From a virus, in IMG/VR virus record IMGVR_UViG_3300009155_000091, positions 1 through 45,582 of that record: a stretch of 45,582 nt of DNA, one strand, 5' to 3'. Below the pieces are notes generated by a model that saw nothing but the letters and a program-made list of their open reading frames with translations, had not been told where the DNA came from and searched no databases. Shown here in pieces: positions 1 to 8,169 of the stretch (position 1 is its first letter; each line of letters starts with the position of its first letter). Position numbers and translations under genes: made by a program.

Positions 1-264
1 ATCTGTAAAATCAGATGGTGGACTATCGTTTCTACCTGGTAAAAATATTAAAGTAAAACCGTGATTACCTTCAAATTTTTCAGTTACTCTTTTACCACAG
101 ATTTCATCAATATAAATCCAGGGAAAGTTTCCTGATAGTTTTACATCAATACCAATTTTTTTTAATCTCTCAACAAACCTTGTGATCTTATCACCGGTTA
201 GTTTTGTTGCACTTTCCGTTTCCATTTCTATATAAGTCCCAAATTTAGTTTCTATTGTTCTCAT
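1..264 (-). CDS. Conserved small phage-type protein (3' end cut by window)
   Basis: An open frame of 88 codons runs from ATG at 264 to the window edge with no stop, so the C-terminus lies outside. The product begins MRTIETKFGTYIEMETES and contains a WIYIDEICGKRVTEKF segment followed by a hydrophobic FTLIFLPGR stretch. I do not recognise a named domain. The ATG overlaps the TGA of the upstream membrane gene (ATGA), which supports the start and translational coupling. Confidence 0.75.
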   Translation of the reverse strand, partial: MRTIETKFGTYIEMETESATKLTGDKITRFVERLKKIGIDVKLSGNFPWIYIDEICGKRVTEKFEGNHGFTLIFLPGRNDSPPSDFTD

Positions 265-524
265 TTCATTAACTCCAAAAATATTATAACAACAACGGAC
301 CCAAACAAATATCCAAGACCCGAACATAATGCCAATCTCATTCTTTCCTTCCAAGTTTTTGACTCAACCATAAATCCCACGAAAGGTAATGATAAAAATG
401 GTCCGATGAATGCAAAAAATAACATTCCAATGTAGTTCTTGTCGGCAACTACCGTGATATAAAATGTGCTTCCAATCTCTAATATAAGAGCAGATAAGAA
501 AACAATCAAATACCTTTTAATCAT
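261..524 (-). CDS. Small multi-pass membrane protein
   Basis: The 87-residue product has about three hydrophobic segments: residues 4-24, 32-50 and 66-85. A charged ESKTWKERMR loop separates the last two. It looks like the small inner-membrane proteins common in large phages, but no family was assigned. It overlaps its neighbours by 4 nt on each side, so it sits inside a tightly coupled minus-strand operon. Confidence 0.75.
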   Translation of the reverse strand: MIKRYLIVFLSALILEIGSTFYITVVADKNYIGMLFFAFIGPFLSLPFVGFMVESKTWKERMRLALCSGLGYLFGSVVVIIFLELMK

Positions 525-742
525 CGAAGAACATATTGGTGTATTACTATCACTAATTTTCCTTCGACTATAGCCCTATCGTTTTTTATTTCAATATCCA
601 TCCAACCCAAATCCTCTTTGAGTCTATTTGCTTGAACTTGAATTTCGTGTTCGGCATCTTCTTTAGTTTTGAAGAATCCAAAATATGTGTCGCAAGATCC
701 TGTCTTATCACAAACTCCGTAAATTATTTCTCTATTATTCAT
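521..742 (-). CDS. Hypothetical protein, 73 aa
   Basis: A soluble mixed alpha/beta product. It starts NNREIIYGVCDKTGSC and ends in a hydrophobic strand (KLVIVIHQYVLR). A central helix carries several E and K residues. No domain was recognised. It overlaps the downstream membrane gene by 4 nt and the upstream gene by 8 nt, so it belongs to the same operon. Confidence 0.65.
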   Translation of the reverse strand: MNNREIIYGVCDKTGSCDTYFGFFKTKEDAEHEIQVQANRLKEDLGWMDIEIKNDRAIVEGKLVIVIHQYVLR

Positions 743-938
743 CTTTATATCTTTTTTTTGATTCTTCTTTTAAACCTCTTAATAAACCTTTTTTATATGC
801 AATATAATCTTCCTCGTATTTGCTCGGCCAAGCAATTAAGTAAGTATTTCTTTCACTTTTTGGATAAGTATAGAAATCTTTTTCTAATCTTTTTTTAGTT
901 TTTCTTGGTAATCTAAACTTTTTCTTTTTTTGATCCAT
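735..938 (-). CDS. Basic hypothetical protein, 67 aa
   Basis: A very lysine- and arginine-rich product starting MDQKKKKFRLPRKTKKRL, suggesting nucleic-acid contact, though no domain is recognisable. I chose the ATG at 938 because it gives the shortest overlap with the upstream gene (26 nt). ATGs at 956, 959 and 965 are in frame and would add up to nine residues. Confidence 0.55.
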   Translation of the reverse strand: MDQKKKKFRLPRKTKKRLEKDFYTYPKSERNTYLIAWPSKYEEDYIAYKKGLLRGLKEESKKRYKDE

Positions 939-1095
939 AACATTCAAACTTTTCATCATTAACATTCCACAAATCTTTTACCCCTTCGGTCATATGACAA
1001 TTATGACGTTTGCCGGTCCTACGACCAAAATCAACAATCATATCATTATGACGATTACGAATTAAGTGTGGGCATTCTTTACAGGGTTTTTTCAC
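913..1095 (-). CDS. Small cysteine-rich protein, DUF6283-like
   Basis: The 60-residue product opens MKKPCKECPHLIRN and later has an HNCH segment and a C-terminal ECYG. This Cys/His spacing resembles the small putative zinc-binding proteins grouped as DUF6283 (PCxxCPxR near the N-terminus) found in many phages. The family call is by eye only. A TATCTTTG element lies 5 nt upstream of the ATG, so the mRNA would be nearly leaderless. Confidence 0.65.
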   Translation of the reverse strand: MKKPCKECPHLIRNRHNDMIVDFGRRTGKRHNCHMTEGVKDLWNVNDEKFECYGSKKEKV

Positions 1096-1099
1096 CTTA

Positions 1100-1107
1100 C
1101 AAAGATA
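1100..1107 (-). promoter_or_regulatory. Bacteroidetes-type -7 element TATCTTTG
   Basis: CAAAGATA on the plus strand reads TATCTTTG toward the Cys-rich gene. It matches the TAnnTTTG element of Bacteroidetes primary-sigma promoters. No TTG is visible at the expected -33 distance, so this is a half match. Confidence 0.4.
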
Positions 1108-1137
1108 AGAAATTAATTTGAATGAATAGAAATTATT

Positions 1138-1341
1138 TTAATTAAAAATTTCATTATTTAGTAAATAACAAAGAAATACTGTCTTATAATAAACAAATAA
1201 AAATAACGAAAACAGAATTAAGACAACTAAAAACACACCATATAAAAAGTTTAGTCTGATAAAAGTATATAATATCTCAACAAGATCTCTTACAAAATAA
1301 ATCAATACGATAATAAAAAACCCAAGGGTTATTATTTCCAT
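1138..1341 (-). CDS. Small membrane protein, 67 aa
   Basis: Almost the whole product is hydrophobic: residues 3-20 and 33-62 form two likely membrane segments around a short RLNFLYG turn. It directly follows the large secreted-protein gene, with 1 nt between that gene's end (1343) and this ATG (1341), so the two are probably co-transcribed. A role in holding or exporting that protein is possible but unsupported. Confidence 0.6.
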   Translation of the reverse strand: MEIITLGFFIIVLIYFVRDLVEILYTFIRLNFLYGVFLVVLILFSLFLFVYYKTVFLCYLLNNEIFN

Positions 1342-1342
1342 A

Positions 1343-4099
1343 TTATTTAATTATTTGTTTCAAGGTATTAGTTGAAAACTCGTTTGATGTTACTTTTATA
1401 TAATATACTCCTGACACAATATTTAACATATCAAGATTATATAAATTAATACCTCCCTTTATTTCAATTTCTTTTTCTAAAACAATTGACCCCTTTGAAT
1501 CTTGAATTTCAATTTTACCATTTCCGATCATGTTTTTATTGTTCAACACAACTTGAAACGATTCTGAACTTGGGTTTGGAAATGTTGAAAAATACCCTTT
1601 TGAATTTCCATTACAAATAACATTGATTGGTCCGTATTCATCACTAACCCCATCTATATCATATTGGATTAATTTATAATAATTGTTTCCGTCAATTGCG
1701 TTTTCATCTTCTGTAGAATAACTTAATTCTTGAGTTGAGTTACCAGCAGAGTTCAACGTTGTTAATTTAGACCAATTCTCACCATCTCTTGATTTAAGAA
1801 CATCAAAGTGAGATGTGTTGTGTTCAGTGGCAGTTCTCCAATTTAAAGTAATAAGATTATCATTACAAGTTCCGTCAAAAGATAATAATTCCACAGGTAA
1901 TGCTCCGTTTGTTATTATATTAAAAAATCTAACTTGAGTTCCACAATTCGATGAATTTGAAACCGTAACTCTAACAGATCCATTAGTTGTTGTTTGAGGC
2001 CAATAAAAAGATATTGATGGTGTATTAGAGTTTGGTATGTTATTCCATAAAGGTGCTGTAACTGACTCTGTGTATGCCCATTGATAATTTGCGTTTGGAA
2101 CAGGTGTTATTGAATATGTTTCTTGTGTTCCTGCAATAATTGTGTTGTTTCCTGATATTGTTGATACAAATCCAACAGACGGATTAACATTTATTGTTGT
2201 TGATGTTGTATTTGAACATCCATTTGATGACACTGTTAGTGTGTATGATTGAGTTGTTGTCGGTGAAGCAAAAGGGCTTGGTGCATTTGGATTTGTTAGT
2301 CCTGTAGATGGAGACCATGAGTATGTTATTGGAGGTGTTGTCGTGCAAGACGAAACAACTTGATTAAAAGCCTGACCTCCACCTAAACTTCCACTTGAAA
2401 TAGTAGTTCCATTACAAGTGATTGTATAATTTGCCGTATTGTCATTCCAAGTTCCTTGTGTTTCAATAAAAAATGTGTAAGGTCCATTTGCCGATGTTCC
2501 AATAGATATAACATTTGTTGTTCCGGTTCCATAATTTCCACCTGAACCTATTATTGATCCCAAATTATTATATAATGTCCAACTTGTTTCATCCATAAAT
2601 CCACCACTTGATATATTAACAACTAAATTACCAGGAGCAGATAAACCACTAACATTAGAAACTAATTGAGTGCTTGATCCATCACATATAGTATTAGAAA
2701 CCGGAGTTACTGTAACCGTTGGTGTTGGGTTAACGGTAACCGTAGTCGAGACACATCCATTACTAAAAAGACCTCCGTTGAAATTTCTAGCATTATAAGT
2801 AGTGGTTGTAGTAGGAGACACCGTGATGGAATTTCCAACACCAATCTGAGTTACACCACATCCATTAATATACCAATAAACCGTTCCAACGGCGCCATTC
2901 GCAGTTAAAGTGGTTGATCCTCCCGAACAGATTGGATTACTTGACTGCGTGATTGATGTTGGTGAAGGGGGTGGTGGTGTAGCACAAGTTAATGCAATTG
3001 AAAATGGACTTGTAGTGCTATACCCATGAACTAATATGTAATAATTTACCCCTACCGATGAATTCCAAGTATAAGACGCAGATGATGAAGAACATATTGG
3101 GCCCCAATCATCATTTCCACCAACACAAGTTAGTGATGAACAATTAGGGCCACTAAATACCGATATTTTACTATCCCATGCGGTTGCACATAATGAAGCC
3201 GTCATTTGTTGTCCATTACCACTAACAACATACCACACACCTGGTTGTGTTTGTGATACATTACAAAAATTATTTTCACCAACACCTGAATTTGTGGCAT
3301 TTACAGTAGTTCCACTTAAACTTTGTCCACAAACAATTGGAGTTGCGTTACAGACTAAATCATTTACAGGTGCTGCAGGTGCCGAACAAGAAAGACATTC
3401 AATGGTTGTTGTCCCACAATTAGATGCTGTCCCGCATGATGAATTGGTATTGTAATGAATATAATAAGTTCCTGACACAGGAGCTGTCCATGTTAAGGGT
3501 GAAAAACCAGCAGCAACCACAGTCCCGTTAGGTGAAGTATGTCTCACTGTAATATAACCACCTAAATTATATGTCGATCTATATTGTCTTCCCGAAACAA
3601 CACTAAAAATGGTATTATACTCCGATTGAAAGGTGCATGAACTTATAATTTGAGCACCTGGTATAGATGGTGCGGTTAACGACCCATAAGAATATATATT
3701 AACACATCCTCCACCACCACCTCCACCAGAACACGAAGCGATACAAGTATGACCTCCAAATGTTGAACCACCAGTAGTTGGTTGTACAGTATTAAGAAGA
3801 ATTGTTCCCGTATTATTTCTAATTTGAACTCTCATTTCAATTGGGTAAATCCCCGATACTGTTCTCCAAACTCTAATTGTTTGCCCACTACTTGCAGTAA
3901 AATTAAATATTGCAGGGCCTAAACCAGATGATAGAGTTATATTACTTAAAACTGTCATTCCATTAACTGAAACTGAAACGGCACCTCCGTTCCAACCATC
4001 ACCCCAAGTGTCCGTTAAATAAATTTGATGTGTGCAAGATTGAGATAAAGTGACGAAACTTGCAAAAAAAACAAAAATTGATAATAATAAATTCTTCAT
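1343..4099 (-). CDS. Large secreted protein with type IX secretion C-terminal domain
   Basis: A 918-residue product. Residues 1-20 (MKNLLLSIFVFFASFVTLSQ) are a signal peptide, so I start here rather than at the ATG at 4120. Next come a DTWGDGWNGG motif seen in Bacteroidetes surface proteins, a G-rich linker, a PPC-like beta domain (GVWYVVSGNGQQMTASLC), and Ig/PKD-like modules rich in T, S and N. A LPVELLSFDGTC...LNWRTATEHN module and a final YFSTFPNPSSESFQVVL...SGVYYIKVTSN segment follow. That last segment is the typical type A sorting domain of the Bacteroidetes type IX secretion system. The expected fate is export through Sec and then T9SS to the surface or medium of the infected cell. Its style is that of a host gene and it is unusual among phage genes. 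Confidence 0.85.
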   Translation of the reverse strand: MKNLLLSIFVFFASFVTLSQSCTHQIYLTDTWGDGWNGGAVSVSVNGMTVLSNITLSSGLGPAIFNFTASSGQTIRVWRTVSGIYPIEMRVQIRNNTGTILLNTVQPTTGGSTFGGHTCIASCSGGGGGGGCVNIYSYGSLTAPSIPGAQIISSCTFQSEYNTIFSVVSGRQYRSTYNLGGYITVRHTSPNGTVVAAGFSPLTWTAPVSGTYYIHYNTNSSCGTASNCGTTTIECLSCSAPAAPVNDLVCNATPIVCGQSLSGTTVNATNSGVGENNFCNVSQTQPGVWYVVSGNGQQMTASLCATAWDSKISVFSGPNCSSLTCVGGNDDWGPICSSSSASYTWNSSVGVNYYILVHGYSTTSPFSIALTCATPPPPSPTSITQSSNPICSGGSTTLTANGAVGTVYWYINGCGVTQIGVGNSITVSPTTTTTYNARNFNGGLFSNGCVSTTVTVNPTPTVTVTPVSNTICDGSSTQLVSNVSGLSAPGNLVVNISSGGFMDETSWTLYNNLGSIIGSGGNYGTGTTNVISIGTSANGPYTFFIETQGTWNDNTANYTITCNGTTISSGSLGGGQAFNQVVSSCTTTPPITYSWSPSTGLTNPNAPSPFASPTTTQSYTLTVSSNGCSNTTSTTINVNPSVGFVSTISGNNTIIAGTQETYSITPVPNANYQWAYTESVTAPLWNNIPNSNTPSISFYWPQTTTNGSVRVTVSNSSNCGTQVRFFNIITNGALPVELLSFDGTCNDNLITLNWRTATEHNTSHFDVLKSRDGENWSKLTTLNSAGNSTQELSYSTEDENAIDGNNYYKLIQYDIDGVSDEYGPINVICNGNSKGYFSTFPNPSSESFQVVLNNKNMIGNGKIEIQDSKGSIVLEKEIEIKGGINLYNLDMLNIVSGVYYIKVTSNEFSTNTLKQIIK

Positions 4100-4262
4100 T
4101 TGTATAAAATTAAAATGCATTAATTGTTATACTCACTTGAAGAATCCTTTTTGGAAACCCCCATCTACCATGGGCCGGTCGAGTTACTATAATAAATACA
4201 AAGAACTACTTGATTGTTGTATATTAATTATCGTGTATTGAGCAAACCACCTATTTCATTTA
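4100..4262 (-). other. Leader region upstream of the secreted-protein gene
   Basis: No gene was found in these 163 nt. A TATTTAT motif (4192-4198) would give a leader of roughly 90 nt. That leader contains a short hairpin, CCCAT(4160-4164)-CTACC-ATGGG(4170-4174), in an otherwise AT-rich stretch. Leaders elsewhere in the window are far shorter, so the hairpin could be regulatory, but this is inference. Confidence 0.35.
4192..4198 (-). promoter_or_regulatory. TATTTAT motif (candidate late promoter)
   Basis: Reads GTATTTATTATAG toward the T9SS-cargo gene. It matches the motif found before many putative virion genes here. Confidence 0.35.
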
Positions 4263-4670
4263 TTATTTTCTAATCTCAACCGTATCAACAGGAATAAGGG
4301 TCACATTTATAACACCTTTTTTTAGAAAATTAAGTTTTTTGGCCGTTCCATAACTTAAATCAATTATCATTTTTGAAGATTTAGGTAATCGATCATTTAC
4401 CTTAACGTAACAAATTGAATCATTATGATGGTTAATAACTTTTAGTATTGTTCCAAACTTGAAGTGTTTGTGTGCGGCGGTTAAACTATCTGCGTAAAAT
4501 CTTTCTCCTGATGCTGTTAATCTTCCCGTCCAATGTTGTCCGTAGTAAGTTGCCAGTCCTTTGTATTCTGGTTTTGTTAAAATAAACGATAATAATAAGA
4601 GTGGTATAAATACCAAAAGTTTATTTAAGATTCCAATTTTTAATTTTAGTTTCAATTTTTCTTTTTCCAT
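4263..4670 (-). CDS. rlpA-like: RlpA-like lytic transglycosylase / double-psi beta-barrel protein
   Basis: The 135-residue product has a basic N-terminus, one hydrophobic anchor (about residues 15-32), then an RlpA-like barrel. The barrel carries GLATYYGQHWTGRLTASGE, TAAHKHFKFGTILKV, VKVNDRLP and IDLSYGTAKKLNFLKKG. The Asp of the VNDR motif and the IDLS segment are conserved in RlpA family members, several of which cleave peptidoglycan glycan strands. Here it would be membrane-anchored and act in the periplasm during lysis or entry. The first 50 nt overlap the end of the upstream gene in another frame; no later Met could replace this start. Confidence 0.8.
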   Translation of the reverse strand: MEKEKLKLKLKIGILNKLLVFIPLLLLSFILTKPEYKGLATYYGQHWTGRLTASGERFYADSLTAAHKHFKFGTILKVINHHNDSICYVKVNDRLPKSSKMIIDLSYGTAKKLNFLKKGVINVTLIPVDTVEIRK

Positions 4671-5871
4671 ATTTTTTTTCCATAATTTGTTGGTGAAGAT
4701 CCCAATTTATAATCGATTCACTAACTTGTTCGTCGTCTTTTGCCATTGCATATAGTTTAGAAATTTTCTTTAACATTTTGTTTGCAATATAATTAAATTC
4801 TTCAAATTTGTCCTCAAAAAACTTAGTTGGATTTTTTTCATACCTCATAGTTCGTGATAAAAACTTTTGTCTAATCTCATTTGTTTTTTGAAGTTGTTTC
4901 ATTTTTTCTTCAGATCCTGGTGGTATCATTCCAAGTTGTGCTCCAAATGTTAAAAAGTCATCCATAGGACCTTGAGTCATTTGCATAAAAAAATCCATTC
5001 TGTTATTTACTAAATCAACATAAACAAGTTCTAACACTTTGTTTATTTTTTCATCAATAGACATGTCAGATGGGTCTTCACCGATGTGTTCTAAAAGAGC
5101 ATCCAATCTATCTTCTTGTTGTTTTAAATCTTGTATAAAATTATCAAAAGTGTAGTTTTTTATTCTTAATAATTCTTTATAAACTATATTGTCCTCTAAA
5201 AAGTCTTTGAATTGTGATTTTGTAATGTTCTTTCTCTTCATAGAATATGCAACCTCTGTTGGTCTAACAAGGTTTTCAATTGCGTGAATGTAATACATAA
5301 ATCTATAAAAAACTCTATCGATTGCTGGTATTGCAAAATTCCCTTTTTGTTGTGTTGCTTGATAAACCGCATCAGGGCCCATACGACTATATTCTTTAGC
5401 TTGTTTATCGTATTTATGTTTTATCTCATGAGCCAAAGCCGATACATGTTCGTCTCTTTCCTCTTCCATTTTAGCGATAAGTTCTTCTGGTTTCCAATTG
5501 TCACCAACAGCAAAAGTTATATCTAAGTTCAAGATGGTTGAAGGTTCATTTATTTTTAAATAAACATCTCTATCAAAACCAAATCTTCCTCCCATACCCA
5601 TTGAAATGATGTCTAAAACCCCCTCTTCATCTTCCATTTCTTCGATTTTTACATTAAGCTCATAAGAGTCGATTCTTATTTTCTTTTTATCACCCAATTC
5701 AAAATCAATTTTACCCTTAAAATTATATCCATCTTGAATGTCGTCTATTGATCTGATGTCATTTTCAACAACATCATATAACATGTCAGCGGCATCCAAA
5801 ATATTTTCAGGAACACCCAAGGCTTCGGTAATCAGTCTTAATTGACTTTCGGTAATAATGATATTTTTCAT
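4621..5871 (-). CDS. Putative head-packaged protein with HEXXH metallopeptidase-like motif
   Basis: A 416-residue product starting MKNIIITESQLRLITEALG. This segment is shared with many genes in the window and ends in an ITE|A site like those cut by T4-type prohead proteases. Around residue 148 is ALAHEIKHKYDKQ, an HEXXH zinc-protease signature inside a predicted helix. About 55 residues later ENLVRPTEVAYSMK could supply a Glu ligand, as in gluzincins. The rest is acidic and helical. A TATTTAT motif lies 5 nt upstream of the ATG. What is seen is the motif and leader; peptidase activity and packaging are inference. Confidence 0.65.
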   Translation of the reverse strand: MKNIIITESQLRLITEALGVPENILDAADMLYDVVENDIRSIDDIQDGYNFKGKIDFELGDKKKIRIDSYELNVKIEEMEDEEGVLDIISMGMGGRFGFDRDVYLKINEPSTILNLDITFAVGDNWKPEELIAKMEEERDEHVSALAHEIKHKYDKQAKEYSRMGPDAVYQATQQKGNFAIPAIDRVFYRFMYYIHAIENLVRPTEVAYSMKRKNITKSQFKDFLEDNIVYKELLRIKNYTFDNFIQDLKQQEDRLDALLEHIGEDPSDMSIDEKINKVLELVYVDLVNNRMDFFMQMTQGPMDDFLTFGAQLGMIPPGSEEKMKQLQKTNEIRQKFLSRTMRYEKNPTKFFEDKFEEFNYIANKMLKKISKLYAMAKDDEQVSESIINWDLHQQIMEKKYGKRKIETKIKNWNLK

Positions 5872-5875
5872 AATA

Positions 5876-5882
5876 ATAAATA
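5876..5882 (-). promoter_or_regulatory. TATTTAT motif (candidate late promoter)
   Basis: Reads CATATTTATTATTATG into the start codon of the HEXXH-protein gene. Confidence 0.4.
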
Positions 5883-5897
5883 TGTTGGAGTTATGGT

Positions 5898-6554
5898 TTA
5901 TCCCACAACCCCAACCAAATCATCCAAATGGTGGTCATTGTTTAGATCTGAACCAATTTTTCGACGATCCATCATATGAACAATTTCACTTAGACTATAT
6001 GGGTGATAATTATTACCATCCATACCAACATCTAATCGTTTTCCATTACCCCATTTGTTCTGAGCGGATAAGTGAACGTGTCCGTGAAGATGTATTACGC
6101 CTTTGTTTAATCCATTCCAACTTGCAAATGGGTAGTGACTTAAAACAAAGTTCTCTCCGTTGATATTGGCTTCCAAATAATTTTGGACAGATAAGAACAT
6201 ATCCTGAATCCCACCTCGATTATTACTGATGTGGTGATCGTGATTCCCAAGAACCAAATGGATATTTTTACATATCAATCGGTCCAAGAAAATTGTAATG
6301 TTTTCAAACCCACCAAACGCAATATCACCCAACATTATTAACGTATCGTCCTGACCCACTTTTGAGTTGATATTGTTAACGATCATATCGTTCATTAGAT
6401 CCAACGTTGGGAAATCTCTTGTACTCGATACTGGTACCTTTCCATCCGTCGTTCTCCAACCAGTTACCCCTCGACAAAGATTTTTGTGTGAAAAATGACA
6501 ATCCGAGGTTATAAACACATTTCCTGACGTTAATAATTTTTTAAATTTTAACAT
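5898..6554 (-). CDS. Metallophosphoesterase (calcineurin-like)
   Basis: The 218-residue protein has the canonical metal-binding blocks in order: SDCHFSH (DxH), LGDIAFGG (GDxxxGG-like), LVLGNHDHH (GNHD), VLSHYPF, and LHGHVHLS (GHxH). These define the two-metal phosphoesterase fold. Phages often carry such enzymes; the substrate (nucleotide, phosphodiester or protein) cannot be read from the sequence. The start overlaps the end of the HNH gene by 14 nt. Confidence 0.9.
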   Translation of the reverse strand: MLKFKKLLTSGNVFITSDCHFSHKNLCRGVTGWRTTDGKVPVSSTRDFPTLDLMNDMIVNNINSKVGQDDTLIMLGDIAFGGFENITIFLDRLICKNIHLVLGNHDHHISNNRGGIQDMFLSVQNYLEANINGENFVLSHYPFASWNGLNKGVIHLHGHVHLSAQNKWGNGKRLDVGMDGNNYHPYSLSEIVHMMDRRKIGSDLNNDHHLDDLVGVVG

Positions 6555-7482
6555 ATTTATATTCTTTTATCTTATTCATATATTCATTTTTATCATATCT
6601 ATAACCTCTATTATATCTTTTTATTAATTCAATAGATAATGACTGTTCAAAATATTCTAATTTCCAATTTATAATTTTATTAAAAAGTTCATTTAATTCT
6701 ATTTCAGTATCATTATTTTTAAACGATTTCCTTACGTTGTCCCCATGTGTTATTAATTGACAATTTGCCGGATGTCTAATAATTTCCGGAAAAACCCCCA
6801 AATTAAAACCATTTTTTCTGCCAAAAATATGATCTCTAACATATAACGGTTTATTTTTATCTTTATTTTCCTTATTGAATAATATACCATTTTTTAAATT
6901 TTCAATACCAATAGTGTTTTCAGTTATAACTTGTCCAACCCAATTAGAAATATCACGATAAAACTTATAATCGTCTTTATTTTCTAATGGAATCCAAACT
7001 CCATTTTTTTCGTTTATAATTCTCATTTTTTGTTTATATTCTTCGGTAAATTTAGAAGAAGATTTTTTACCGATTTTTTCCTTTGTTATTTCACTCATTT
7101 CCGGTTTGATGTATCCGTTCAATAGTTTCAATTCATTTGTTATTTTTCTTTTACGTTTAGTATTTTCTGAAACTTTTTTTCCTTTCATCCCTTTTGAACA
7201 ATTTTCTCTGAATTTTTCATCAACTTTACTTTTTTGATATTCAGAAAATTGTTTTTTTTTATCTTCAGTCCATTTTTTACCATAATTAGGGTTACCAACA
7301 CCGTTTAATTTACATTGTTTACATTTAAAAGTATTTAAATCAATCCTTCTAATATATCCTGGACTCAATTCACATTCTTTGTTACATTTTTTACATAATA
7401 TCTTATGTTTTATATAAGAACAGACATTACATAAAAATTTTGACTTTCCGATTAATTCTATTTTACATATTTTACATTCCAT
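6541..7482 (-). CDS. HNH homing endonuclease with zinc-finger pairs and NUMOD3-like motif
   Basis: A 313-residue, very Lys-rich protein. The N-terminus has four CxxC pairs (CKIC, CNVC, CKKC, CKQC), probably two zinc knuckles. These are followed by NPNYGKKWTEDKKKQ, a NUMOD3-type DNA-binding motif. The C-terminal part carries VRDHIFGRKNGF...HPANCQLITHGDN, an HNH-like nuclease core (D-H...N...H). This is the pattern of free-standing homing endonucleases that move between phage genomes. No interrupted gene or intron was seen around it. Its own TATTTAT motif lies 14 nt upstream. Confidence 0.85.
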   Translation of the reverse strand: MECKICKIELIGKSKFLCNVCSYIKHKILCKKCNKECELSPGYIRRIDLNTFKCKQCKLNGVGNPNYGKKWTEDKKKQFSEYQKSKVDEKFRENCSKGMKGKKVSENTKRKRKITNELKLLNGYIKPEMSEITKEKIGKKSSSKFTEEYKQKMRIINEKNGVWIPLENKDDYKFYRDISNWVGQVITENTIGIENLKNGILFNKENKDKNKPLYVRDHIFGRKNGFNLGVFPEIIRHPANCQLITHGDNVRKSFKNNDTEIELNELFNKIINWKLEYFEQSLSIELIKRYNRGYRYDKNEYMNKIKEYKYVKI

Positions 7483-7495
7483 AGTTCCTTTTAAT

Positions 7496-7502
7496 ATAAA
7501 TA
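7496..7502 (-). promoter_or_regulatory. TATTTAT motif (candidate late promoter)
   Basis: Reads AAATATTTATATTAAAAGG toward the HNH gene. Confidence 0.35.
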
Positions 7503-7541
7503 TTTCAAGTTATACTAAAAGTCAGTGTCAGTGGTATTTCA

Positions 7542-7931
7542 TCATAATTTTATTTCAAAACGGTTTTTCATTTGTTCTATTTTTTCTTCAGGAACACCAT
7601 GTTCATTTATTCCTTCGTGTCTATTCTCAACAATAATTGAAAAGACTTTATACTTATATTTTTTTGCTAATTCAAAATAAGGTTGCATTTCCCACTCTTG
7701 TGTAAATGTGTTTGAAACGACAATTTTTGGTATTTCTTTTATCATATCCATATAAACCATATCGTGACACCACTCGTGAGCCCATTTAATTTTTGATCCA
7801 TCAAATTTATATTCACCGTTCCCATCTATAAAAAACATATCGGCTTCGTAATGTTCTCCACCCAAAGTTTTTGAAAATGTTGATTTACCCGATCCTGGCA
7901 AACCTCTCACTAAATAAATTATTTTTTCCAT
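7542..7931 (-). CDS. P-loop kinase of the AAA_33 / polynucleotide kinase type
   Basis: A 129-residue protein with a Walker A GLPGSGKST at residues 10-18, an acidic EADMFFIDGNG segment and a KIVVSNTFT strand. It ends in a lid-like helix (GVPEEKIEQMKNRF). The size and motifs fit the short AAA_33 kinases related to the kinase domain of T4 Pnk; the target (nucleic-acid 5' end or small molecule) is unknown. It stands alone between a terminator upstream and the HNH gene downstream. A TATCTTTG element 5 nt before the ATG implies a nearly leaderless mRNA. Confidence 0.85.
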   Translation of the reverse strand: MEKIIYLVRGLPGSGKSTFSKTLGGEHYEADMFFIDGNGEYKFDGSKIKWAHEWCHDMVYMDMIKEIPKIVVSNTFTQEWEMQPYFELAKKYKYKVFSIIVENRHEGINEHGVPEEKIEQMKNRFEIKL

Positions 7932-7935
7932 AAAA

Positions 7936-7943
7936 CAAAGATA
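7936..7943 (-). promoter_or_regulatory. Bacteroidetes-type -7 element TATCTTTG
   Basis: TATCTTTG-TTTT-ATG: the element is separated from the kinase start codon by only 4 nt. No TTG lies at the -33 distance. Confidence 0.4.
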
Positions 7944-7960
7944 AGAAAAAATATCGCATA

Positions 7961-7984
7961 AAAAAAGGGAGTTAAACTCCCTTT
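7961..7984 (-). terminator. Rho-independent terminator
   Basis: On the minus strand AAAGGGAG-TTTAA-CTCCCTTT is followed by a T tract. The 8-bp perfect stem ends the transcript of the peptidoglycan-binding-like gene cluster. Confidence 0.85.
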
Positions 7985-8002
7985 ATGTGAATTCTAAAAA
8001 TA

Positions 8003-8164
8003 TTATTTCGATATATTAATACCGAGATGTTTCATAATTGCGTCTGCGGTTTTGGGTCCTAGTTTTCCGTCAACAACTAAACCTGCATTAAAACAACTAT
8101 TTAATTTACTTTGAACTTCTTTAATTTGACTCATGGTCTGCTCTAATAATCTTCTCTTTTCCAT
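8003..8164 (-). CDS. Small peptidoglycan-binding-like peptide, 53 aa
   Basis: The short frame from ATG 8164 encodes a 53-residue product. Its core (LNSCFNAGLVVDGKLGPKTA, then DAIMKHLGI) matches the VDGxxGpkTxxAI pattern of the PG_binding_1 fold. It has no signal peptide. A similar pattern occurs inside the 9984-10412 product two genes upstream. It starts 5 nt after the stop of the 8170-9141 gene and is followed directly by a terminator, so it is the last gene of that unit. Confidence 0.7.
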   Translation of the reverse strand: MEKRRLLEQTMSQIKEVQSKLNSCFNAGLVVDGKLGPKTADAIMKHLGINISK

Positions 8165-8169
8165 ATTTT

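Noticed and set aside
4150-4185. GGCCGGTCGAGTTACT resembles part of a tRNA T-arm, with a nearby hairpin
   Set aside because: No acceptor or D-arm partners; the hairpin stem is 5 bp with a 5-nt loop, not an anticodon arm.
4050-4241. Plus-strand 63-codon frame across the leader
   Set aside because: No start support, and it overlaps the signal-peptide end of the secreted-protein gene.
6541-7482. HNH gene as part of a group I intron or intein
   Set aside because: Neighbouring genes are intact and no split exons or intron core were seen; treated as free-standing.
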